Shown: positions 35,581-44,583 of the stretch, in pieces
How the letters are laid out: each line of letters begins with the position of its first letter
Numbering within the stretch: the first letter of the stretch is position 1
Source: Actinomadura macrotermitis
GTDB lineage: Bacteria > Actinomycetota > Actinomycetes > Streptosporangiales > Streptosporangiaceae
Assembly: GCF_009604375.1 (NCBI RefSeq)
Contig: NZ_WEGH01000001.1
Coordinates: 2,232,001-2,296,000 of the forward strand
Length of the DNA: 64,000 nt
Direction: 5' to 3'
Notes under the pieces: generated by a model
The model's input: the letters and a program-made list of their open reading frames with translations, nothing else
Database searches by the model: none
Told to the model about the DNA's origin: nothing
Translations under genes and position numbers: made by a program

Positions 35581-37199
35581 TCGACCGCCTTGAGGAAGGC
35601 GGCGGCCAGGGGCGCGGCGGCCTCGGCGCCGGTGCCGCCGCCCTCCACGATCACCGCGAAGGCCAGGTCGCCCCGGTAGCCGACGAACCAGGCGTGGGTG
35701 GGCGGTTCGGCGCCGGAGCCGAACTCGGCGGTGCCGGTCTTGCCCGCCGTGCCGGGCGGGAAGGCGACGCCGCGCGCGGTGCCCTCGCTGACCACGGCGG
35801 GCATCAGGACGTGCAGGGCCCGCTTGACGGCCGGTTCCAGCGGCCGCGGCGGTTCGGGCTTGCGCCCGCCCGCGTCGGCGGCCTGCGGGGCGAGCGCGGT
35901 GTCGACGATGCGCGGTGAGTGCCAGGTGCCCGAGTCGGCGGCCGCGGCGACGCTCGCCATGTTGAGCGGGCTGGTCAGCACCTCGCCCTGCCCGAACGAG
36001 GCGGCGGCGAGCGCGGTGGCGTCCTTGGCCTGCGGGAACGCGGCGCGCACGGCGGGCAGCCCGCCGATGATCGGCGCGTTGAACCCGAACTGTCCGGCGA
36101 CCTGCGCGAGCCGCTTCTCGCCGAGCCTGTCGACGGCCAGGCGGGCGAAGGTGGTGTTGCACGAGTGCGCGAACGCCTCGCGCAGCGGGATCGTGCCGAA
36201 GTCCTCGTTCTGGTGGTTCTTGAAGGTGCGGCCGCCGACGTTGGTGGTGGCCGGGCAGCCGACCGGGGTGGCGGCGTCCATGCCGCCGGCGACCAGCGCC
36301 GCCGCCGTGACGATCTTGAAGGTGGAGCCGGGCGGGTAGCGGCCCATCAGCGCGCGGTTGTAGCCGCCGGGCTTGTTGGCGACGGCGAGGACCTCGCCGG
36401 TGGACGAGCGCAGCGCCACCAGCGACGCGGGCTTGTCCACGCCCGCGAGCGCCTGCCCGGCGGCCTTCTGCGCCTTCGGGTCGATCGTGGTGCGCACCTG
36501 CTGCCCGGCCTTGCCGCCGAAGCGCTGCAGGGTCTTCACCACGCCGTCGTCCGCGCCGACGATCTGCACGGCGAGCGCGGGGGTGCCCGCGATGCGCCGC
36601 TCGTACTGGCCCTGGAGGCCGTCGACGCCGATCAGGTCGCCCTTGCGGTAGGGGGCGCCGAGCTTCTTGGCGGCCTCCTCGGAAGCGGGCCCGACGCTGC
36701 CGGCGAGCTGGCCGGCCGAGCCCGGCCCGTCGAGGGCGCCGCCGTCGGCGGCGACGACCCAGGCCCGGTCCGGCCAGGACCGCGACGCCCGCACCCGCTG
36801 CCCCTCCTTCAGGCCCGGGTAGAGCAGGTCGGGCTTCCAGACGGCCTTCCAGCCGCCGCCGGCCTTGGTGAACGAGAACGTGCCGAGGTAGGACCAGGGC
36901 CGGTCCCCCGCCAGCGTCAGGTGCGCCTCGTAGGCACCGCCCTCGTCGCGGAACGACGCGAGCCTGTACTCCTGCCGGACGACGCCGAGCTCGTCGCGCA
37001 TCCGGCTCAGCCGGGCCTCGAAGTCGGCGGGCGCGCCCACCGTCATCGCGCGCATCGCGGCGTGGTCGCCGCGCCCCCACGCGGCCAGATAGCGCTCGGC
37101 GGTGCCGCGCGGGCCGTCGCCCGCCCGCAGGAACCACACCACCCCGGCCCCCGCCAGCACCGCGACCAGCGCACCGATGATCACTATGGTCCGTCGCAT
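35577..37199 (-). CDS. Penicillin-binding protein, transpeptidase with NTF2-like N-terminal domain
   Basis: Membrane-anchored class B-like PBP. The 540-residue protein has an N-terminal anchor (5-23), an NTF2-like MecA-N-type domain (about 29-140), a dimerisation region (150-240) and a transpeptidase domain with GSTFKIV (SxxK), SCNTTF (SxN) and KTGTAE (KTG). This layout matches PbpA/MecA-type enzymes of actinobacteria that lack FtsI's length. I chose the ATG at 37199 because GGGGGAGGGG lies close upstream. It diverges from the LysR gene. Confidence 0.9.
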   Translation of the reverse strand: MRRTIVIIGALVAVLAGAGVVWFLRAGDGPRGTAERYLAAWGRGDHAAMRAMTVGAPADFEARLSRMRDELGVVRQEYRLASFRDEGGAYEAHLTLAGDRPWSYLGTFSFTKAGGGWKAVWKPDLLYPGLKEGQRVRASRSWPDRAWVVAADGGALDGPGSAGQLAGSVGPASEEAAKKLGAPYRKGDLIGVDGLQGQYERRIAGTPALAVQIVGADDGVVKTLQRFGGKAGQQVRTTIDPKAQKAAGQALAGVDKPASLVALRSSTGEVLAVANKPGGYNRALMGRYPPGSTFKIVTAAALVAGGMDAATPVGCPATTNVGGRTFKNHQNEDFGTIPLREAFAHSCNTTFARLAVDRLGEKRLAQVAGQFGFNAPIIGGLPAVRAAFPQAKDATALAAASFGQGEVLTSPLNMASVAAAADSGTWHSPRIVDTALAPQAADAGGRKPEPPRPLEPAVKRALHVLMPAVVSEGTARGVAFPPGTAGKTGTAEFGSGAEPPTHAWFVGYRGDLAFAVIVEGGGTGAEAAAPLAAAFLKAVD

Positions 37200-37265
37200 C
37201 GGATCCCCTCCCCCGTGGGCAACGTCCGACAGCACACCAGCCGACCAGCGAAAAGTCCAAGATTC

Positions 37266-37298
37266 ATATCGGTCACGGATCGATATTTGAATCGATAT
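37266..37298 (+). promoter_or_regulatory. Inverted repeat upstream of the LysR gene
   Basis: ATATCG-N9-CGATAT (37266-37286) is a perfect 6-bp inverted repeat with LysR-box spacing. A further CGATAT half-site lies at 37293-37298, 12 bp downstream. The region separates the divergent PBP and LysR genes, so the sites could act on both. Confidence 0.5.
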
Positions 37299-37309
37299 GA
37301 TCGCTGCTC

Positions 37310-38257
37310 ATGAACCTGGTGGGGCATCTGAACTGCTTTGTGGCGGTCGCCGAGGAACTGCACTTCGGCCGCGCCGCGGAACGGCTCGGGATGGCCCAGC
37401 CCCCGCTCAGCCAGCGCATCCAGCGCCTGGAGAAGGAGCTCGGCGTGCGGCTGTTCGAGCGGACCAGCCGCCACGTCCGGCTGACCGGCGCCGGGCGGCT
37501 GCTCCTGGACGAGGCACGTGACATCCTCACCCGGGTGGAGCGCATGTACACGGTCGCGGACCGGTCCCGCTTCGGCGAGCGCGGCGCGCTGCGCGCCGGG
37601 CTGCCCGCCGACCTCGGCGGCGGCGTCGTCGCCGCGCTGATCGCCGCGTTCCGCGAGCGCCGCCCCGACCTGCGCCTGGACCTGCGCGAGATCTCCACCG
37701 CCGCGCAGGTGCGGGCCCTCGCCGAGGGCGCCCTGGACGTCGGCGTCGTCCGGCACCCCTGCGACACCCGCGGCCTCGCCCTCGGCCCGCTGCTCGGCCA
37801 GCGCGTCGGCGCGCTGCTGCCCGCCGGCACCGCGGGCGCCGAGGTGCACCTGGCCGACCTGCGCGGCCGCGACCTGGTGGTGTTCCCGCGCGAGGAGGCG
37901 CCCGGCGCCTACGACGAGCTGCTGGTCGCCTGCCGCCGGCACGGCTACGACCCGCCCGCGGTGCACGAGGCCCGGCACCCGCAGTTCGCGCTCGGCCTGG
38001 TGCTGGCCGGCACCGCCGTCGCGCTCGTGCCCCGCCCGCCGGACGCGCCCGGCGTCACCTGGCGGCCGCTCGCCGGCGACCCGGTCGTGTGGCGGACCTC
38101 GTGCGCCTGGCGCGACGGGCCCGGCGCCGACGCCGAGGCCGTCGCCGCCTTCACCGCCGCCGCGACCGGCGTGCTGCGCCGCGAGGCCCCGATGTCCCCG
38201 CTGGAACCGGCGCCGCGCCGCGTCGTCACCCGCCCGGCCTCGGGGTTCCTGGCATGA
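37310..38257 (+). CDS. LysR family transcriptional regulator
   Basis: The 315-residue protein has the LysR winged helix-turn-helix (HFGRAAERLGMAQPPLSQRIQRLE, about 21-44) and a type 2 periplasmic-binding-like effector domain. The TGA stop overlaps the ATG of a beta-lactamase-like gene (ATGA), so the two are one transcript. It diverges from a penicillin-binding protein gene. A role in responding to cell-wall stress or beta-lactams is suggested by these two neighbours and is not shown by the protein itself. Confidence 0.92.
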   Translation: MNLVGHLNCFVAVAEELHFGRAAERLGMAQPPLSQRIQRLEKELGVRLFERTSRHVRLTGAGRLLLDEARDILTRVERMYTVADRSRFGERGALRAGLPADLGGGVVAALIAAFRERRPDLRLDLREISTAAQVRALAEGALDVGVVRHPCDTRGLALGPLLGQRVGALLPAGTAGAEVHLADLRGRDLVVFPREEAPGAYDELLVACRRHGYDPPAVHEARHPQFALGLVLAGTAVALVPRPPDAPGVTWRPLAGDPVVWRTSCAWRDGPGADAEAVAAFTAAATGVLRREAPMSPLEPAPRRVVTRPASGFLA

Positions 38258-39123
38258 CCGGGATCGAGGAGGTGTTCCGCGCCGCCGGCGTCACCGGCCA
38301 CCTGCACGCCGCCGACATCGACACCGGCCGCGAGCTCGGCGTCGGCTCCGACGAGCCGGTGGTGCTCGCCTCGGTGTTCAAGGTGGCGCTGCTGGTCGCG
38401 TTCTTCCGCGAGGCCGCGGCCGGCGGCCTGGACCCGGCCGAGCAGGTCGTGCTGCGCGCCGCCGACCGCGCGCCCGGCCCGACCGGCACCGCGATCCTGC
38501 TGGACGACGTGCGGATGTCGCTGCGCGACCTGGCCGCCCTGATGATCACGGTGAGCGACAACGCCGCCGCCGACGTGCTGTACCAGCGCGTCGGCCGCGG
38601 CACCGTCAACGCCACCCTGCGCCTGCTCGGCCTGACCCGCACCCACCTGGCCGGCGGCATCCGCGACATGCAGGACTCGCTGCTGGCCGAGGGCGCCGTC
38701 GACAGCCTCGGCGAGCTGATGGCCCGGCTGGACGAGCCGGGCCTGATGCAGCGCCTCAGCGCGCTGGACCCGGCCCGCACCACCCGCGGCACGCCCCGCG
38801 AGACGGCCGCGCTGCTCGCCATGATCTGGCGCGACGAGGCCGCGCCGCCCGCCGAGTGCGCGCAGATGCGCCGGATGCTCGGGCTGCAGGTGTGGCCGCA
38901 CCGGTTGTCGTCGGGGTTCCCCTACGACGACATCGTGGTGAGCGGCAAGACCGGGACGATGGCGACGATCCGCAACGAGGCGGGCGTGGTGGAGTACCCC
39001 GACGGGGGCCGCTACGCGGTGGCGGTGTTCACCCGGTCGCTGCTGCCGGTCGCCGTCCTGCCGCAGGCCGACGCCGCCATCGGCACGGCGGCCCGGCTGG
39101 CGATCGAGGCGCTGCGCCGCTGA
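38254..39123 (+). CDS. Class A beta-lactamase-like serine hydrolase without signal peptide
   Basis: The 289-residue protein has the three serine beta-lactamase motifs: SVFK (SxxK, near residue 43), SDN (near 100) and KTGT (near 231). In the omega loop a DEPGLM segment aligns with the ExxLN motif, keeping the Glu but with Met in place of Asn. The N-terminus (MTGIEEVFRAAGVTGHLH) is not a Sec or Tat signal, so the enzyme looks cytoplasmic. It is translationally coupled to the LysR gene. It could be a beta-lactamase, an esterase or an amide hydrolase. Confidence 0.85.
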   Translation: MTGIEEVFRAAGVTGHLHAADIDTGRELGVGSDEPVVLASVFKVALLVAFFREAAAGGLDPAEQVVLRAADRAPGPTGTAILLDDVRMSLRDLAALMITVSDNAAADVLYQRVGRGTVNATLRLLGLTRTHLAGGIRDMQDSLLAEGAVDSLGELMARLDEPGLMQRLSALDPARTTRGTPRETAALLAMIWRDEAAPPAECAQMRRMLGLQVWPHRLSSGFPYDDIVVSGKTGTMATIRNEAGVVEYPDGGRYAVAVFTRSLLPVAVLPQADAAIGTAARLAIEALRR

Positions 39124-39216
39124 CGGCCGTCAGGCGCCGTTCGGCGAGCCGCGCCACGGCGTCCGTCATGATCGCTCCGTCCGGGTCCGCGGGACCCCGC
39201 CTTATGATCATCTGCG

Positions 39217-40110
39217 ATGAACGCTCCCCTGGACGACCCGTTTCCGCAGGCCCCCGCCCCCGCCGCGCGCCCCCGCCGGGCCGGCCTGGTCGTCGCCGCC
39301 TGCGCCGCGGTGATCGCGGTCCTCATCGGCGCGCTCTACGTGGTCTCCCGGCAGGACCAGGGCCCGTCCGGGCCGGTCACCGTCGGGAACTGCGTGGACG
39401 TCCGGTCCGGCCCCGGCCCGGCCGACAAGATCTTCGCGGCGCAGCGGGTGGCGTGCGCGTCCGGCAAGGCGGCCGTGACGAAGGTGCTGAGCAGCGGCAA
39501 GCGGACGGCCTTCCCGGCGTACGGCGCCCGGTCCGCACCGGACTGCCCGCCCGGGACCGACGGCCTCGCCCGCGTGACCGGCACCGGCAAGGACGAGCGG
39601 TACTGGGAGGTGTGCATCCGCAACACCGCCGCCCCGCACCCCGGCGACCCCGGCGCGGGCGGCGGCCTGCTCGACGCCGGCGACTGCGTCGCCGACTTCA
39701 TGCTGGCCGGCGAGAAGGCGTGCGGCGACGACGGCTGGTACGGCAAGGTCATCGCGCGCGTCGACACCGTCGCCGCGTGCCCGGCCCGCAAGACGCTGGA
39801 GATCGCCCGGCTGCAGTCGTTCGGCGGCGGCGCGCCGGCCCGCCCGGTCCTCTGCTACGGCCCGGGCGGCAAGGTCCTCGCCCCCGGCGACTGCATCGCC
39901 GACCCGACCTACGCGATCAACGGCATCGGCAAGCGGCCCTGCGCGTCCAAGGAGGCCGTGGCCAGGATCACCGCGCGGGTCCGCACCCGGAAGGAGTGCC
40001 CGGCCGGGTCGAACCGGTACCTGAAGTCCAAGGACGACGGCGCCTACCTGCCCGTCACCTGCCTGAAGCGGCTGCGCCCCACGCTGAACGACCGGCTGCG
40101 CTCCCGGTGA
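39217..40110 (+). CDS. Membrane-anchored protein with three four-Cys repeats, function unknown
   Basis: I do not recognise the family. The 297-residue protein has a short Pro-rich cytoplasmic N-terminus, one membrane segment (22-44) and an extracytoplasmic part of three related repeats. Each has four Cys: 59/80/110/133, 157/169/188/213 and 226/242/261/282. Shared features are G(N/D)C(V/I) at the first Cys, a Cys followed by a V(T/I)(K/A)xV strand, and CP at the third Cys. Disulfide-bonded domains are likely. It is the first of four co-directional genes ending with the serpin. Confidence 0.72.
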   Translation: MNAPLDDPFPQAPAPAARPRRAGLVVAACAAVIAVLIGALYVVSRQDQGPSGPVTVGNCVDVRSGPGPADKIFAAQRVACASGKAAVTKVLSSGKRTAFPAYGARSAPDCPPGTDGLARVTGTGKDERYWEVCIRNTAAPHPGDPGAGGGLLDAGDCVADFMLAGEKACGDDGWYGKVIARVDTVAACPARKTLEIARLQSFGGGAPARPVLCYGPGGKVLAPGDCIADPTYAINGIGKRPCASKEAVARITARVRTRKECPAGSNRYLKSKDDGAYLPVTCLKRLRPTLNDRLRSR

Positions 40111-40283
40111 CGGAACCGATACCGGGCGGCCGGGCCGCTCCGGCAGGCCTTGCCCGGCGAGATGGCCGGAACCGTCGTGCTGGACAACCGAGTTCGGCCG
40201 GTTCGCAACGGATGACACGTAAGGCAGGTCCTGAGAGTACATAGTCTGTTACCCAAGCTTTGTTCACTCTTGGGGAGAATGCT

Positions 40284-42944
40284 TTGCGGCTGCCGGAGCA
40301 TCTGGAGCTACTGCTCACCGACGAGCCGGTCCTCGACGTCTACGCGTACGGGCCGTGGCGCGTCCCGGACGGCCTGTTCGAGGAGATCTCCGGCCGGATC
40401 GACGCCCTGGCGGCCGATCCGCGCTGCGCCGAGCTGACCACCGACGAGCACAAGCTGCTGACGCTGCCCGCCTCGCTGGTGCTGGCCGAGCTGTTCGGCA
40501 TGCTGGCGTTCCTGCCCGGCGGCGGCGCGATCAAGGGCGGCTCCTGGTCGCAGCTGCCCGAGCGGCTGCTGCGCCGGCACCTGGTGAACCAGTCGCAGCT
40601 GAGCTCGCGGATGACGCGCTGGGACGCGCCCGGCGGCCGGTGGCGGCCCCCCGTCGACTGGCTGGTCGAGGCCCCCGACCGGGAGCTGGCGATCTCCCTG
40701 GCCCGCGACTGCCTGGGCGTGCTGGAGGGCATCGAGCCGCTGGACGAGCGCCGCCGCGCGCTGATCCGCCTCTACGACGACCCGCCGCCCGGCGACATGA
40801 ACGTGCCGAAGGCCGAGCTGCGCGAGCGGTGGAACGCCCACGCCGACGAGAAGGTGCTGGCCGCCGTCCCCGAGCTGCTCGGCCCGGTCGGCTACCTGGA
40901 GTGGGTGTGCGGCGGGCTGATCGCCGCGTTCGAGCACCTGAACGCCGTCGCGCCCGTCGAGGAGACGCTGGAGACCCACCTGGTGCGGCTGCTGCTGCAG
41001 GGCAGCATGGAGCACGTCCCGGCGGAGCTGGCGGTCGCGCTCGGCGAGGACCGCTACCGCGAGGTGCAGCAGCGCTTCCCCGTCGACAAGCGCGGCTTCA
41101 AGCCCGGCCCGTGGCAGGAGCGGACGCAGGCGTGGCTGCTGCGCGCCCTGGTCGCCGGCGCCGCCGACGGCTGCCGCGCCTGGCTGGACATGGCGATGCG
41201 GTTCGTCGCGACCGTGCAGGGCCTGCCCGGCGACCCGTGGTTCCCGCGCTCGGAGTGGATCCCGGTCGGCCAGTTCCAGACCGACCTGCGCCGCATGTAC
41301 GGGCCGCGCCGCAAGGTGGTCAACCCGCTGGCGACGACGCTGCGGCACGAGCCGGGCGAGACGGTCGCCGCGCCCGCGGCGGGCCCGGCGGTGGAGACCG
41401 CGCTGGTCGGCCAGCCCGAGGTCGTCGCGGCCCTCACCGAGCTGAGCCGCGGCGACGGCCCGGTCCGGCTGCTGCTGACCGGCCCCGACGGCACCGGCAA
41501 GCGCGACGCCGCGCAGGACCTGGCCAAGGCGCTGTCGCTCGGCCGCGACCCGCTCTGGGTGACCGGCAACCTGTTCGTCGGGCAGCGGCTGCCCGACGCC
41601 GTCGCCAAGCTGCACGCCGACGTGCGCGACTGCGCCGGCGACCGGCTGCTGATCATCGAGGGGCTGGACGGGATCGTCGCCGACCCCGGCAACGGCGAGG
41701 CCCTCGCCGACGAGCTGCACCGGCTGCTCGCCGTCCACTCCGACCTGCACCTGGTGGCGCTCTGCGACACCGGCGGCGACGACCGCATCCGCGCCGTCAA
41801 CCCGGTGCTGCCGCAGCGGTTCCGCGTCGTGCGGACCCGGCCGTTCACCGCGTCGGGGCACGCCGAGCTGTTCCGCCGCGCGGTGCGCGCGCGCGGAGCG
41901 CGCACCACCTCCCATGCGGCGGTGGCGGCGGGCGAGCTGCTGGCGGCGACCCCGCCCGTGCAGACGCTGCGCAACGCGCGCCTCGCCCCGCACCTGGCGG
42001 ACATCGTCGTGCAGGCCGCGCGAGCGCGCGCGCTGGACGGCGCCGAACCCGTCGTCCGCAAGCAGGACATCCCCGCCGTGCTGGACGTCGGCCAGGCCGA
42101 CGGCGACCCGATGACCGAGCTGGCCGGCCTCACCGGCCTGGCGAACGTCAAGGAGGAGATCGCGCTGCTGGTCGCGGGCACGCAGGCCGCGCGGCTGCGC
42201 GCCGAGGCCGGGCTGAAGGTCACCGTGCCGACCCGGCACCTGGTCTTCACCGGCAACCCCGGCACCGGCAAGACGATGGTGGCGCGGCTGCTCGGCCGCA
42301 TCTACAAGCGGCTCGGCGTGCTGTCGTCGGGGCACCTGGTCGAGGCGTCGCGCGCGCACATGGTCGGCGAGTACGTCGGGCAGACCGCGCCGCGCACCCG
42401 CCGCCTGGTCGAGCGGGCGATCGGCGGCGTGCTGTTCGTCGACGAGGCGTACACGCTCAGCCAGTCGTCCTACAAGGGCGACTACGGGTTCGAGGCGATC
42501 GCCGAGCTGGTCAAGCTGATGGAGGACCACCGCGACGACCTGGTGGTGATCGTCGCCGGGTACGAGCGGGAGATGGCCGAGTTCCTGGCCGCCAACCCCG
42601 GCCTGGACTCGCGGTTCCCCAAGCAGCTGCACTTCGCCGACTACAGCGACGACGAGCTGGTCGCGGTGTTCGCCCAGCTCGCCGCGGACGACGGGTTCAC
42701 GCTCGCACCGGGCCTGGAGGGGATGCTGCGGGCGATGCTGCGGCGCGTCCCGCGCGGCCCGACGTTCGGCAACGGGCGGCTCATGCGCAACCTGCTGGAC
42801 CTGGCCGTCGCCCGGCAGTCCGAGCGGATCGCGGCGGAGGGCCGCACCGCGCCGCCGTCCCGCGACGAGCTGGTCACGCTGCGCCCCGCCGACCTGCCGC
42901 CGGTCCTGGACCGGCCGGAAGAGCTCCTCGGGCTCTACCTCTAG
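40284..42944 (+). CDS. Tandem AAA ATPase with CbxX/CfqX-type C-terminal domain
   Basis: The 886-residue cytoplasmic protein has an unrecognised mostly helical N-terminal region (1-370), a degenerate first AAA domain (about 372-575; Walker A GPDGTGKRD lacks the Thr/Ser after GK, Walker B reads IIEG) and a canonical second AAA domain of the CbxX/CfqX family (about 605-886; GNPGTGKT at 657-664, LFVDEAYTL near 717, sensor and arginine-finger region after NPGLDSRF). EccA of type VII secretion has a similar ATPase domain, but no ESX genes are here. I chose TTG at 40284 because GGGGAG lies six bases upstream; a TTG at 40260 has no such site. The next gene starts 12 bp after the stop. Confidence 0.85.
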   Translation: MRLPEHLELLLTDEPVLDVYAYGPWRVPDGLFEEISGRIDALAADPRCAELTTDEHKLLTLPASLVLAELFGMLAFLPGGGAIKGGSWSQLPERLLRRHLVNQSQLSSRMTRWDAPGGRWRPPVDWLVEAPDRELAISLARDCLGVLEGIEPLDERRRALIRLYDDPPPGDMNVPKAELRERWNAHADEKVLAAVPELLGPVGYLEWVCGGLIAAFEHLNAVAPVEETLETHLVRLLLQGSMEHVPAELAVALGEDRYREVQQRFPVDKRGFKPGPWQERTQAWLLRALVAGAADGCRAWLDMAMRFVATVQGLPGDPWFPRSEWIPVGQFQTDLRRMYGPRRKVVNPLATTLRHEPGETVAAPAAGPAVETALVGQPEVVAALTELSRGDGPVRLLLTGPDGTGKRDAAQDLAKALSLGRDPLWVTGNLFVGQRLPDAVAKLHADVRDCAGDRLLIIEGLDGIVADPGNGEALADELHRLLAVHSDLHLVALCDTGGDDRIRAVNPVLPQRFRVVRTRPFTASGHAELFRRAVRARGARTTSHAAVAAGELLAATPPVQTLRNARLAPHLADIVVQAARARALDGAEPVVRKQDIPAVLDVGQADGDPMTELAGLTGLANVKEEIALLVAGTQAARLRAEAGLKVTVPTRHLVFTGNPGTGKTMVARLLGRIYKRLGVLSSGHLVEASRAHMVGEYVGQTAPRTRRLVERAIGGVLFVDEAYTLSQSSYKGDYGFEAIAELVKLMEDHRDDLVVIVAGYEREMAEFLAANPGLDSRFPKQLHFADYSDDELVAVFAQLAADDGFTLAPGLEGMLRAMLRRVPRGPTFGNGRLMRNLLDLAVARQSERIAAEGRTAPPSRDELVTLRPADLPPVLDRPEELLGLYL

Positions 42945-42956
42945 GCGAAAACGGGT

Positions 42957-44543
42957 ATGACTCCCTCGGCTTCCCCGCCGACCGGTGCGGAGGCCGGCAT
43001 GCCCGAGGACGTCGTCGTGCTGCGCGACCTGGCGGACCACCAGGCCGCCCGGCTGCGCGACGGCACGCTGCCCTGGACGTGGTGGCTGGAGCACGCCGCC
43101 CGGCACGGCCGGTACGGCTTCACCGGCACGCTGCTGATCGCCGCGCAGTGGCGGGCCGCGACCGACGTGCGGTCCTACGAGGAGTGGCAGGCCGCCGGCC
43201 GGCAGGTCCGCAAGGGCGAGACCGGCATCCGCGTCCTGACCCGCTCGGGCGGGGCGCGCGCCGTCTTCGACGTGGCGCAGACCACCGGGCTGCCTCTCCC
43301 GGACACCGGGCTCACCGCGCGGCAGGCGTGGGAGCGGCTCGCCGCCGAGGCGGCCCGGCGCGGCCTGCCCGTCCGCGCCGACGACGACGCCGCCGCCCTC
43401 GCGCACCGGCTCGCCCACGAGCTGGCGGGCGGCCACCTGGTGGCCCGGTCGGTCGCGTTCGTGGTGCTGGCCCGGCTCGGCCAGGCCCCGCCGCCGCCCG
43501 CGTTCCCCTCCCCCGCGACCTGGGCCGACGCCCGGCTCGGCGACCGCGTGCTGCGCCTCGCCCGGATCCTGCACGCGCGCGTCACCGACCCGTCCGGCGA
43601 CCTGATGTCGGCGGCGCACCGCTTCTTCCGCGCCCGGCTGCGCGACGACTGGGTGCCCGGCTACCTGGCCGAACGCGGCTTCGGGCGGAGCGTGCAGCGG
43701 CTCTGGCAGATCGGCTACGCCCCGCCCGGCCCGCGCGCGCTACTGGACCACCTGCGCGGCCTCGGCCACACCGACGCGGCGGTCATCGAGGCGGGCCTGG
43801 CCCGGCCGTCCGGTCTGGACACCTTCCGCGACCGCGCCATGTTCGCGCTGCGCGCCCCCGACGGGATGATCGCCGGTTTCATCGGCCGCCGCCGCGACGA
43901 CGGCCCCGGCCCGAAATACCTGAACGGCCCGAACACCTCCCTGTTCCGCAAGGGCGAACTGCTCTACGGGCTGCCCGAGGCCGCCCCGCGGCTCGCGCAG
44001 GGCGCGCGGCCGGTGCTGGTGGAGGGGCCGCTGGACGCCATCGCGATCAACCTGGCCGCCGCGCGCGACCACGCCGCCGTCGCGACCTGCGGCGTCTCGC
44101 TCACCCCGGCGCAGCTGGCCGCCCTCGCCCGCGCCGCCGACCTGCCCCGGACCGGGCTGCTGGTCGCGCTCGACGGCGACACCGCCGGCCGGTCCGGCGC
44201 GGTCCGCGCCTGGCGGACCCTGGCGGCCGTCCCGGGGCCGGTGGACGCGGTCGTGTTCCCCGGCGGCCACGACCCCGCCGACGTCCTGCACGCCGGCGGC
44301 CGGCCGGCGGTGCGCCGGGCGCTGCGTGCGCCGTCCCGCCTGCTGGACCTGGTCGTGGACGACACCGCCGGCGACCCCGGCCCCGGCAACGAGCAGCGCC
44401 TGGCCGCCCTGCGCGCAGCGGCAGCCGTACTCGCCACCGCACCGCCGGCCGAGGTCCCCCGCCAGATCGCCCGCCTCGCGGCCCGCCTGGAGGTCTCCGC
44501 GGAGCTGGCGACCGAGGCCCTGATCGCCGCCGTCAGCCCCTAA
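42957..44543 (+). CDS. ArdC-N / DnaG-like TOPRIM domain protein
   Basis: The 528-residue protein combines an ArdC-type N-terminal ssDNA-binding domain (about 18-110; FTGTLLIAAQW and GRQVRKGETGIRV), a degenerate zincin-like segment (HELAGGH at 154-160 and ARSVAFVV), a DnaG catalytic-core N-terminal region (about 215-340; FRDRAMFALR, PKYLNGP, LFRKGELLYGL) and a TOPRIM domain (VEGPLDAIAI with Glu356, ALDGDTAG with Asp406 and Asp408). There is no CHC2 zinc finger. Such proteins are usual on plasmids and integrative elements, yet no conjugation, integrase or partition genes are visible. It follows the AAA gene by 12 bp and precedes the serpin by 40 bp. Confidence 0.85.
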   Translation: MTPSASPPTGAEAGMPEDVVVLRDLADHQAARLRDGTLPWTWWLEHAARHGRYGFTGTLLIAAQWRAATDVRSYEEWQAAGRQVRKGETGIRVLTRSGGARAVFDVAQTTGLPLPDTGLTARQAWERLAAEAARRGLPVRADDDAAALAHRLAHELAGGHLVARSVAFVVLARLGQAPPPPAFPSPATWADARLGDRVLRLARILHARVTDPSGDLMSAAHRFFRARLRDDWVPGYLAERGFGRSVQRLWQIGYAPPGPRALLDHLRGLGHTDAAVIEAGLARPSGLDTFRDRAMFALRAPDGMIAGFIGRRRDDGPGPKYLNGPNTSLFRKGELLYGLPEAAPRLAQGARPVLVEGPLDAIAINLAAARDHAAVATCGVSLTPAQLAALARAADLPRTGLLVALDGDTAGRSGAVRAWRTLAAVPGPVDAVVFPGGHDPADVLHAGGRPAVRRALRAPSRLLDLVVDDTAGDPGPGNEQRLAALRAAAAVLATAPPAEVPRQIARLAARLEVSAELATEALIAAVSP

Positions 44544-44583
44544 ACCGGTGGACGCGCCCGGCGCCCGCTGCCAAGATCGCGCA

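Noticed and set aside
34369..37260. A 963-residue open frame on the minus strand
   Set aside because: It lies antisense to corA and out of frame with the PBP, and its translation is Arg/Ala/Gly-rich without motifs.
40308..43619. A 1103-residue open frame on the minus strand
   Set aside because: It is antisense to the tandem AAA and TOPRIM genes, has Arg/Gly/Gln/His/Val-rich low-complexity translation and no family features; very high GC at third positions makes such shadow frames common.
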